From contig CAWEBX010000018.1 of the NCBI GenBank assembly GCA_963807355.1, positions 1 through 64,000 on the forward strand: DNA of 64,000 nt. Direction: 5' to 3'. The position numbers and the translations under genes were made by a program. This DNA is from Nitrobacter sp963807355 (lineage in GTDB: Bacteria > Pseudomonadota > Alphaproteobacteria > Rhizobiales > Xanthobacteraceae). The notes below the pieces were generated by a model. That model was not told where the DNA came from and did not search any database. It saw nothing but the letters and a program-made list of their open reading frames with translations. Shown in pieces: positions 17,431 through 23,571 of the stretch. Positions within the stretch are counted from its first letter, which is position 1. The number at the start of each line of letters is the position of its first letter.

Positions 17431-17960
17431 ACGATGTGCTGCGCTTGCTCGCATAAGCCGCTCGACGTGGCGCAGCCATTGGTCAGCTTCGCCTGCAGCT
17501 TCTCGACGTCATCGACAGGCCCGCCTCTCGAAGGCGCGCCAGAGTTAGCTCTTTGCGCAGCCGCGCGATCTCGGCTTTCGCATAGAACGGTGGACTTTTG
17601 ACAAGCCCACCGAGGCTCTTCTCCACATGCTCAACTCGGCTCGCGGGGACCGCGACACCTTGTCGGAGACGATTTTACGACCACTCCTGAGATTTGCGAA
17701 TGGGAATGAGCGCAGCGCAAGTCGCCTGCGCGCGGCCCAAAATTTCTTGAACAGCACCCAACGTTGATGCCTCCGCTGCCGTGGTGTAGCGACCATGGCT
17801 TGTGCAACCGCGAAGAGCCCAAGCGTCGTCCCTGTCCGAAACGATCGAGGATGCGCCTTCGGTCAGCAAGAGGCGATCAACAGGGACAAGGGTGTCTCCG
17901 GTAACGGCGCGCAGTTGTGTCACGCGCCAAGAACCTCGCAGTCCTCCAGTGATCGTTACC
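17431..17960. other. 0.5 kb of probable relic sequence
   Basis: On the minus strand, one frame reads in pieces: SLGGLVKSPPFYAKAEIARL then RKELTLARLREAG (about 17620-17510), preceded in the same frame, across an in-frame stop at 17675, by VDRLLLTEGASSIVSDRDDA. The helical charged character suggests a former gene with at least one stop. I cannot identify it. Confidence 0.3.
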
Positions 17961-18084
17961 TTAGTTAGTGGCCAGCTTTTGAAATGCCGCTCTCTTAGCT
18001 GGTGCAGTAGCGAGCTTTGCTGATCAGCGCGCAGCCCTCAGCGTCGGTGAGGAGCCTTTCGATACGGTGTTGAATATCTTTCAT
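17961..18084 (-). pseudogene. Small helical protein, one-base frameshift
   Basis: From ATG 18084 the minus strand reads MKDIQHRIERLLTDAEGCAL-ISK. One base further on, the other frame gives LATAPAKRAAFQKLATN and a TAA at 17961. Joined, this makes a protein of about 40 residues resembling small helical proteins found in rhizobial genomes (a pattern I recognise only loosely). The single extra base in CAAAGCTC breaks it. Confidence 0.4.
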
Positions 18085-18375
18085 CAGACCCCCGTGTCAT
18101 GGCGGGTTAGCGGCCGATATTCGTTCCAATCGGCTGATCCTCAACTCAAGGTCGGCAATCCGATCCTTCTGGGTCCCGTCCACATAGGGCGATTGCTAAC
18201 CCTAAACCACCGAGAAGCAATCCGAACCGCGTCTCTAGTTCGCGCGTTGGCAGGCCAGGCCGGAGGGCAGTGAACCAGGATCTTGCTGAGTTTCCACCAT
18301 AATTGCAGGAAACAGCGGTCAGCCTTATGTATTTTCAAGTCCCCGCGTTTCGACGCAAGCCGAATGGGTGTTGCA

Positions 18376-18564
18376 ATGAACAGGGAAGAGAAGCTTGAAG
18401 TCTTCAAGGAGGCGGTGAAGCTAGCCGATTCCGGCAAGTACACCGGCTGGAAAAAAATTCAGTCCCGGCTGGTGAAATCCGGACATAAGCGAGCGCCGGA
18501 CTTGCTCGACGGCAACAAGATCCGGATGGTTCTGGACGCCCAGTGTAAGTTGGCTCGACGCTAG
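18376..18564 (+). CDS. Conserved small hypothetical protein, 62 residues
   Basis: The protein from ATG 18376 begins MNREEKLEVFKEAVKLADSG, followed by KYTGWKKIQSRLVKSGHKRA and PDLLDGNKIRMVLD. It is a compact basic-acidic helical protein with no cysteine or membrane segment. The upstream frame is open to 18283 but its composition is unlike the rest, so the inner ATG is preferred. I have the impression that similar proteins occur widely in Bradyrhizobiaceae islands; the function is unknown. Confidence 0.6.
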   Translation: MNREEKLEVFKEAVKLADSGKYTGWKKIQSRLVKSGHKRAPDLLDGNKIRMVLDAQCKLARR

Positions 18565-18596
18565 AACAGCATGTGGCTTTAACGCTCGATCGAGAG

Positions 18597-19142
18597 CTAC
18601 CCGCCCGCATCGCGCATGAACTCCATCGGGAGTTGGGGGTGAGCAGCTGCGTGCGCCTTCACAGGCCTTATTCGGCGCAAGTACGGAGTTTTTCTGGAGC
18701 TAGTATGTAGCGCAGAGCATAGAAATCCCCATTCTTTAGATCTGGCAAAATATCTGGTCTGGATCGGATCACACCGGTCCATTGATGGGCCGGCTCTCAG
18801 CAGCTGCGGAACGTTTCTTGGGTAGCCTTTCAACTGTGGGTTAGTCACTACGTAACAGTTGATTGCTCGCTGTTTCCAGAAATAATAAAACGGAAAATGT
18901 TCTTCGATGGCTAAGTTTGTGATCATGGTGGCCGCCGTGCCAACATTGGTCGCGTTGACGATGACCAGATCACGTTCGTCAAATTCCGGATCTCCCCCAA
19001 TTACCACGCCATCAGAGATCACTGAAACACGTAGGCGAGGGCCACTGGTGATCCAGTTTCGAAATTGGATCAATAATGCGCCAGTTGAAACGCAGGCGGC
19101 ATAGCTCGCTATCCAAATTGCTGTGTTACTAGGGTCTGTCAT
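18597..19142 (-). CDS. Hypothetical membrane-anchored protein, 181 residues
   Basis: ATG 19142 is preceded by GGGGGCTGAAGAA. A short polar start (MTDPSN) leads to a membrane helix at about residues 7-28 (AIWIASYAACVSTGALLIQF). Next comes a soluble domain with beta character (PRLRVSVISDGVVIGGD, LVIVNATNVGTAATMITNLA). The N-A-T-N-x-G-T pattern followed by a hydrophobic strand is shared by a group of single-helix proteins in alphaproteobacterial islands. Its last 50 residues pass through repeat copy 2 (18689-18713) and may not be the original C-terminus. Confidence 0.55.
   Translation of the reverse strand: MTDPSNTAIWIASYAACVSTGALLIQFRNWITSGPRLRVSVISDGVVIGGDPEFDERDLVIVNATNVGTAATMITNLAIEEHFPFYYFWKQRAINCYVVTNPQLKGYPRNVPQLLRAGPSMDRCDPIQTRYFARSKEWGFLCSALHTSSRKTPYLRRIRPVKAHAAAHPQLPMEFMRDAGG
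18689..18713 (+). repeat. 25-bp direct repeat, copy 2
   Basis: Identical to 14888-14912, 3.8 kb away. This copy lies inside the 3' end of the minus-strand gene at 18597-19142, and there it encodes part of the C-terminal segment. Confidence 0.8.
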
Positions 19143-19203
19143 TTCTTCAGCCCCCGCTTTGCGCGCAGCTTGTTTGCGCGGAACGTTGTAGGCGTAGGCA
19201 CCG

Positions 19204-19416
19204 TCAGTCTTTCGATGAGCGCGGCGGGGTTGCCTCGCCAGCCTCACGAGCCAGCCGCTCTGCCCTTAGACGCTCGCGATTTTTGTCGAATGCCTCTGCT
19301 GCATTCTCGTGTTGAGCCATCGCCACTTTTGCCTCGGCTTCCCGGCGCTCTTTACGAGCTTGCTTCTGTTCTTTCGAAAGGGGCTTACGTGGTTCGAACT
19401 TGTCGAACTCCTTCAT
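19204..19416 (-). CDS. Small highly charged protein
   Basis: A 70-residue protein starting at ATG 19416, one base after the stop of the ribbon-helix-helix gene, so the two form an operon. Nearly half its residues are charged (LSKEQKQARKERREAEAKVA, then FDKNRERLRAERLAREAGEA), predicting one long helix or coiled coil. There is no catalytic motif. The position behind a small DNA-binding protein would suit a partner protein, but it does not look like a known toxin. Confidence 0.6.
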   Translation of the reverse strand: MKEFDKFEPRKPLSKEQKQARKERREAEAKVAMAQHENAAEAFDKNRERLRAERLAREAGEATPPRSSKD

Positions 19417-19417
19417 T

Positions 19418-19624
19418 TCATTTGCCCTTCTTCAGCCCGATCTCGACAAGGCGGCGGATGGCTTCGGAGCGGCTCGGTTGGTCCTCCTGCTGAGTTGCCC
19501 AGTGGTCAACCACATCTAAAAAGTCGTCAGAAAGGCGGATGGTACGTGGGGGATCTTTTCCTGTAGCGCGGCGCCCCGAGCCCGGGCGGGGACCGCCATG
19601 TTTGTTGGGTATTGCCTTTTTCAT
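19418..19624 (-). CDS. Ribbon-helix-helix DNA-binding protein
   Basis: A 68-residue protein. A basic, Gly-rich lead (NKHGGPRPGSGRRATGKDPP) precedes RTIRLSDDFLDVVDHWATQQ and then SRSEAIRRLVEIGLKKGK. The beta strand RTIRLSDD, helix, and S-R-S-E-A-I-R-R-L second helix are the MetJ/Arc/CopG fold used by repressors and antitoxins. It is first in a two-gene unit with the charged protein at 19204. It probably represses its own promoter, as is common for the family; this is inferred. Confidence 0.75.
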   Translation of the reverse strand: MKKAIPNKHGGPRPGSGRRATGKDPPRTIRLSDDFLDVVDHWATQQEDQPSRSEAIRRLVEIGLKKGK

Positions 19625-19719
19625 AAGTCTGTAATACCCTTTCCAAGCTTGAAAAACAAGCGGCCCGCCGAGGTGTTAGAGCACTTGCGACGGGCCTAAC
19701 CAGGCCAAGGAGGTACCCA

Positions 19720-19812
19720 ATGGCGCAGGCTGCCAGTACACCTATCACAAAACCCTCAGCGCCTCACAGAGGCCTGCCAGAGACGACTTCCGCAGATCCG
19801 GTCGCTGCATAG
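19720..19812 (+). CDS. Possible 30-residue peptide with a strong ribosome site
   Basis: AGGAGG at 19708-19713 is correctly spaced before ATG 19720. The frame reads MAQAASTPITKPSAPHRGLP then ETTSADPVAA and a TAG at 19810-19812. Sense codons continue in frame beyond the TAG (LTRYSVSGTLTG), so this may be the start of a longer gene cut by a stop. A hairpin-prone GC segment lies just upstream. Function unknown. Confidence 0.35.
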   Translation: MAQAASTPITKPSAPHRGLPETTSADPVAA

Positions 19813-20072
19813 CTCACCAGATACAGCGTCTCTGGGACGCTCACAGGGGCTCGGAAGTCGAGGGGTTTGAAGCGAGTGAAAATGGCGCTGAGACCCATGC
19901 GGAGATTCAGGACGAGCGGGGCACGCAGGTCTTGCGCTCGAGCTAGTGGGCTCGTTTGCCAGGCCGCAGCTTGGCATCTGCCCCTTGACAGTGCCGATGA
20001 ACGACCAAAATCTTAGCCACGTAAGTGGCACGTGAAAGGCTTTTGGCCTTCGCTACAAGTTGGGGTGATAAC

Positions 20073-20504
20073 ATGGTGACAGCATCAGCATATGGCGATT
20101 CCTTAGATGCGCTCTTTAACCTGCAACGGGCACTTGAGGCGCGGACAGAGAGCGACTGGCTCCAAAACCAGACCGCCAGCCAGGGCCCTTTCCCGCCGAT
20201 CAACGTTTTTCAGCAGGGCGACGATATCGTGGCCATTGTTGAGTTGCCAGGCGTCGATAAGAACGATCTGAAGATAGAGGCTAAGGAAAATACGATCAGA
20301 GTTGCCGGGAAGAAGGCTGCTGAGATTCCTGAAGGGGTTAGCTCGCACCGACGAGAGCGCATATCCGGCCAATTCGACCGGACGCTTTCGCTTCCCATAC
20401 AGCTCGACCCCGATGGAATCAGAGCCGAGTACCAGGACGGTATCCTAGCGCTGTTCCTGCCACGGTCGGAGCGCGACAAGCCGCGGACGATTAAGATCGA
20501 TTAA
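20073..20504 (+). CDS. Hsp20 family small heat-shock protein
   Basis: A 143-residue ATP-independent chaperone that holds unfolding proteins. ATG 20073 is chosen over the open frame from 20025 because TGGGGTGA precedes it and the family begins this way. The N-terminal arm (SLDALFNLQRALEARTESDW) leads into the alpha-crystallin domain at about residues 40-135: PPINVFQQGDDIVAIVELPG, then DLKIEAKENTIRVAGKK, ISGQFDRTLSLP and DGILALFLPRSE. The end, PRTIKID, gives the I-x-I tail that links subunits. TTGACA at 19985 with a weak AAATCT 17 bases on may be the promoter. I looked for the ROSE thermosensor common in rhizobial hsp leaders and did not find a convincing one. Confidence 0.9.
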   Translation: MVTASAYGDSLDALFNLQRALEARTESDWLQNQTASQGPFPPINVFQQGDDIVAIVELPGVDKNDLKIEAKENTIRVAGKKAAEIPEGVSSHRRERISGQFDRTLSLPIQLDPDGIRAEYQDGILALFLPRSERDKPRTIKID

Positions 20505-20546
20505 CGGCACCTTTGGATAGCGACAGAGTATCACGGGAGAGCAGTG

Positions 20547-20945
20547 ATGGCCGCAGCAAAAGAACTGCAAGTTCGAAAAAAGAAGGAAGTGGAGAAAAAG
20601 GAAGAGGCGACGGTTCCCGCGCGGACTTTTGTACCGACCGCCGATATTTACGAGACGCTGAGCGAGTTGAAGGTCGTGCTCGAAATGCCCGGCATCGAAA
20701 AAAGCAACGTCGAGATTAGCCTTCAAGATGGCGTACTGCACGTCGAAGGTAGGCTGGACCTTTCAAAATATGCCGGGCTGAAGCCGCTCTATACGGAATA
20801 TAATGTCGGACACTATGCTCGGAAATTTCAGCTTTCCGGCAAGATCGACCAGAGCAAGATAGCAGCGGAAATGAAGGACGGCGTTCTTTCCCTGACACTG
20901 CCTAAGGTTGAAGAAGCCAAGGCGAGGACAATTCGAGTGAAATAA
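20547..20945 (+). CDS. Hsp20 family small heat-shock protein, second copy
   Basis: A 132-residue chaperone from ATG 20547 (GGGAGAG ribosome site), 42 bases after the first hsp20 and surely cotranscribed. A lysine/glutamate-rich arm (LQVRKKKEVEKKEEATVPAR) precedes the alpha-crystallin domain: PTADIYETLSELKVVLEMPG, VEISLQDGVLHVEGR, ARKFQLSGKIDQ, KDGVLSLTLPK. The final ARTIRVK is the I-x-V tail. The two proteins differ throughout, so they are not a recent duplication; such pairs often form mixed oligomers. Confidence 0.9.
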   Translation: MAAAKELQVRKKKEVEKKEEATVPARTFVPTADIYETLSELKVVLEMPGIEKSNVEISLQDGVLHVEGRLDLSKYAGLKPLYTEYNVGHYARKFQLSGKIDQSKIAAEMKDGVLSLTLPKVEEAKARTIRVK

Positions 20946-21030
20946 CTCTATCATCGCGGCAGGGAAACGGCTGAGAACCTGCGGGTCGGTTAGTGAGCTG
21001 AGCCGGATGTACGCTCGCTCACAACGCGGA

Positions 21031-21054
21031 TGGTCCGAAGCACGCTTCGGGCCA
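21031..21054 (+). terminator. Hairpin after the hsp20 pair
   Basis: TGGTCCGAAGC pairs with GCTTCGGGCCA over 11 positions with only a two-base AC centre, then TTTGCA. The T-run is short, so it may be an attenuating or symmetric terminator rather than a strict one. Confidence 0.45.
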
Positions 21055-21085
21055 TTTGCATGTCAAGACGGGTACTGTTCGAAAG

Positions 21086-21106
21086 AGGCCGCCCACGAGG
21101 CGGCCT
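21086..21106 (+). terminator. Second hairpin before DUF3147 gene
   Basis: AGGCCGCC and GGCGGCCT form an 8-bp GC stem with a CACGA loop, followed by TA. It lies 18 bases before the next ATG, so it may also mask that gene's ribosome site (AAAAGGGG). Confidence 0.35.
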
Positions 21107-21123
21107 TACTGCTAAAAGGGGCC

Positions 21124-21477
21124 ATGCTCTACTTTATTGTGAAATGCGCGTTGTCCGGAGTCATTATCGGCATTGTATCGGAAGTGGCAAAGCGCAGCCC
21201 CGCTTTTGGTGCGCTGATCGTCTCCCTGCCACTTGTCTCCTTATTGGGGATACTTTGGCTTTGGCGGGACGCAGGGGACGCCGAGCGGATCGCGGGTCAT
21301 GCGGAGTCCACGTTCTGGTACGTCCTCCCGTCGCTACCGATGTTTTTGGTTATGCCAGCGATGCTTCGGGCTGGCGTGGGTTTTTGGCCGACGTTGGCGG
21401 CATGCTGCGCGTTGACCGTCTTGCTATACTTCGCCACGGCTTGGGCGCTCGCCAAGTTCGGCGGGATAAGCCTCTAA
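21124..21477 (+). CDS. DUF3147 inner-membrane protein
   Basis: A 117-residue protein from ATG 21124 with AAAAGGGG upstream. Four hydrophobic segments are visible: LYFIVKCALSGVIIGIVSE; AFGALIVSLPLVSLLGILWL; STFWYVLPSLPMFLVMPAML; and LAACCALTVLLYFATAWALA. The E-V-A-K-R-S loop after helix 1 and the S-L-P pattern in helix 2 match DUF3147, a family of small four-helix membrane proteins of unknown function. It follows the two hsp20 genes in the same direction. Last gene before the tRNA-Ser remnant. Confidence 0.8.
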   Translation: MLYFIVKCALSGVIIGIVSEVAKRSPAFGALIVSLPLVSLLGILWLWRDAGDAERIAGHAESTFWYVLPSLPMFLVMPAMLRAGVGFWPTLAACCALTVLLYFATAWALAKFGGISL

Positions 21478-21635
21478 AATTAAATCAGGCCACTCCCAAA
21501 ATCAAACTAGGCCACTAGGGGTCGAAATAGGCCAGGACCTAACGATGCGTAAGAACAGTCAACGAACAGACTGCTACCTTTTTGCTACCCAACTGCTTGG
21601 GAGGCGATGGTACAGAGTGGCATAAGATCGGGGAA

Positions 21636-21664
21636 AATGAAAAAGCCCCGATAAAACGGGACTT
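21636..21664 (-). terminator. Terminator behind the tRNA-Ser remnant
   Basis: On the minus strand AGTCCCG, loop TTTTAT, CGGGGCT then TTTTTCATTTT form a typical rho-independent terminator. It is likely the original terminator of the tRNA-Ser transcript or one brought by the island end. Confidence 0.6.
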
Positions 21665-21686
21665 CTCGCAATGGTACGTTACGGCA

Positions 21687-21741
21687 GGACACCTATGCCG
21701 CATTTCGAGTGCGGTGCATTCGACCACTCTGCCACCTCTCC
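21687..21741 (-). pseudogene. tRNA-Ser(CGA), 3' end missing
   Basis: The minus strand starts GGAGAGGTGGCAGAGTGG with the D-arm continuing to GCACC, then CCGCA-CTCGAAA-TGCGG, the anticodon arm with CGA, and the start of the long variable arm (CATAGGTG). After about 21687 the sequence departs: there is no T-arm, no CCTCTCC acceptor partner and no CCA, and a terminator follows within 25 bases. The first 55 of about 90 bases are therefore present. The break fits integration into, or excision from, the 3' half. Confidence 0.65.
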
Positions 21742-22107
21742 AGGGGCCGCCCGGGCGGACGGGGTCGCGTTTAGCGCGTTTTCAGGCGAAGTGGAAACAG
21801 GTTCGCGCGAAGAACGCGCGCATTGATACATTGCCGCGGGATCAAATGCAAAATCGAACCGGCAGCGAGGTTCGCCATGGAAGCCGCGGACAAACTGAGG
21901 CCATCGGTGCCTCGTTGTGGCCAAGTGGTGGGACCGCCGGACGCGATAATAACCGGCGGTCCCGTGCCGCGTCATCAAAATCGTGGCCGGAAGTGCGGCT
22001 TCGCGGACCACCTGCGCGACCATCCGACCGTAGCGGTCTTTGCGCAACCGGCAACGCGATCCGGATTTTAACCTCACCAATCAAGGTTACTTTGTTGTGA
22101 AAGGTGA
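21742..22107. other. 0.37 kb between tRNA-Ser remnant and ROK gene
   Basis: A minus-strand frame of 133 codons runs through here and into the tRNA-Ser remnant, so it cannot be a genuine gene in full. Inverted GC repeats occur at about 21800-21815 (GTTCGCGCGAAGAACGCGCG). The promoter of the tRNA should lie here. Nothing else is seen. Confidence 0.4.
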
Positions 22108-23235
22108 TCAATCCTTGGCTTTCCTGTCTTTCTTATCTTTGTCCTTTCCGTCCTCGAGATTCTTTTCTTTCTTGTTCTCTTTCCTGCGATTGGTGTAGCG
22201 CGCGTTGCCAAGGCCGGTACCGATGGTCAATACGCCCCAGCGTTTGACATTCTGCATGTAGGGCGTTTCGCTCAGGCCTTGCACCACGCCGTCGTTATGC
22301 ATGAGCACGGTAGTGTCGTGACCGCCGATCTCCGGAATGGCCTCGATCAGCAAACCCGGCAGGTTGAACCTGCTGCTCTCCCAGTTCCCCGGAAGATTCT
22401 GCGCGCCTTTCTCGATCGATCCGTCCTCCTCGATTACGCCCGGACAGGAAATGCCGATGAAAGGCGCGAGCTTTAGCCCCTGTTTTTCCGCCTGCGAAAT
22501 GAGGTCCTTCAGCATCTTCGCAAGTCTCTTCACCGCGCTCTCGCGGGTCGGCTCGTCGTCGGCATGGCGCCACAGCTCGGACTTCCACACCCCGGCCTTG
22601 GACAGGTCGGCAGCCTTCTTCCATTTCGTTTCAACCACTCCACAGCGGATGTTGGTGCCGCCGATATCAACCGCCAGAATGCTGTCGAACGCCTCGAAGA
22701 TCCAGGAGGGCGCCAGATGCAGGCAGCCGATCAGCCCGGCTTCGTCGGGGTCGAAGCGAATCGGAATCAGGTGGATTTTGTGACCCTCGCTTTTCAGCAA
22801 CAGGTCGGCGCGAGCGATTGCGATCTCGCCGACACGGCTTTTGCGAAAGCCGCCGCCGACCACGATGCATTCGGTGTCAGTCCAAGCCTTGGTCTTGAGG
22901 AAGCGCCCGGTCACATAGGCCAGTTCCTGCGCGAATTCCTCGATCGCGCCGTGCACCAGCGCCGCGGCCTCGATGTCATCGCCGACCAGCGTCTGATCGA
23001 GCGATCCTTTGCCGATCTCGGCGGATGGGGTCTTGCCGAGAGGATCGTCGCCGTTTATCTTCAGCGGTTTGCGCAGGTCGTCGAGAATTTTCCGGAAAGC
23101 CCCCCTACAGGCGCGGTCACCGAGAAAACCCTCCTCGTCCTTTAACTCGATGTTGTAGCTGTCTACGTCCACGGATGGCAGCCGCAGAACGCCGTGCTTG
23201 CCGATGCCCGCGATGCTTGCATTGCCTTCGGCCAT
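22108..23235 (-). CDS. ROK-type sugar-kinase-like protein with circularly permuted motif order
   Basis: The 375-residue protein starts at ATG 23235 (AGGGGC site). Its second half has the front end of a ROK kinase/regulator: SILAVDIGGTNIRCGVVE (phosphate-1, residues 186-202), GISCPGVIEEDGS (261-273), HNDG (313-316, the Asp that acts as base) and GTGLGN (339-344, phosphate-2). The canonical C-terminal motif, IVVGGGFRKSRVGE followed by AGLIGCLHLAP, lies before all of these at residues 124-175. In normal ROK proteins DIGGT is near residue 10 and VxGGG near the end. The zinc Cys cluster of ROK repressors is absent. The tail (351-375) is almost all Lys, Asp and Glu. Sugar phosphorylation is a reasonable guess, not shown. 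Confidence 0.7.
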   Translation of the reverse strand: MAEGNASIAGIGKHGVLRLPSVDVDSYNIELKDEEGFLGDRACRGAFRKILDDLRKPLKINGDDPLGKTPSAEIGKGSLDQTLVGDDIEAAALVHGAIEEFAQELAYVTGRFLKTKAWTDTECIVVGGGFRKSRVGEIAIARADLLLKSEGHKIHLIPIRFDPDEAGLIGCLHLAPSWIFEAFDSILAVDIGGTNIRCGVVETKWKKAADLSKAGVWKSELWRHADDEPTRESAVKRLAKMLKDLISQAEKQGLKLAPFIGISCPGVIEEDGSIEKGAQNLPGNWESSRFNLPGLLIEAIPEIGGHDTTVLMHNDGVVQGLSETPYMQNVKRWGVLTIGTGLGNARYTNRRKENKKEKNLEDGKDKDKKDRKAKD

Positions 23236-23571
23236 TGCGCCCCTGCTGTTGTTGGTATCCCTGCAGATAACGGTGCGGGAACCGGATGGTTGCAACGGCC
23301 CGGTCAAATCGTCGCAGCGCCGGCCGCTCGCGCGGGCCGATTCCAAGGGTACATCGATCGAATCCCACTGGAATCAGCGGGCTATGCACCCCCAACGCAG
23401 TGCGCCGCCCGGCCGGACAATCGGAGCATTGACCTTCCAGTTAACAACCGCGATACCGCTGTCTGGCGCCGCAAAAGGTTTGATGCTTACGTTCGGCGCA
23501 GACTGCAAACCATTTTCAGAAGACCCAGTTTTTCACGCCGCGTCGTTTCCGACCTATCAGGGCAATTCATT
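23236..23571. other. Divergent gap between the ROK-like gene and a secreted-protein gene
   Basis: The plus-strand frame of the next gene stays open through this stretch, but its residues (Arg/Pro-rich, no motifs) look non-coding, and a signal peptide begins only at 23572. The gap must hold both promoters; no clear operator is visible. Confidence 0.4.

Noticed and set aside
19985..20072. ROSE-type RNA thermometer in front of the first hsp20
   Set aside because: I looked for the short conserved anti-Shine-Dalgarno hairpin and could not pair a convincing one with TGGGGTGA.
21679..22080. A 133-codon minus frame ending in EVAEWSNAPHSK
   Set aside because: That ending is the translation of the tRNA-Ser sequence, a well-known spurious product.
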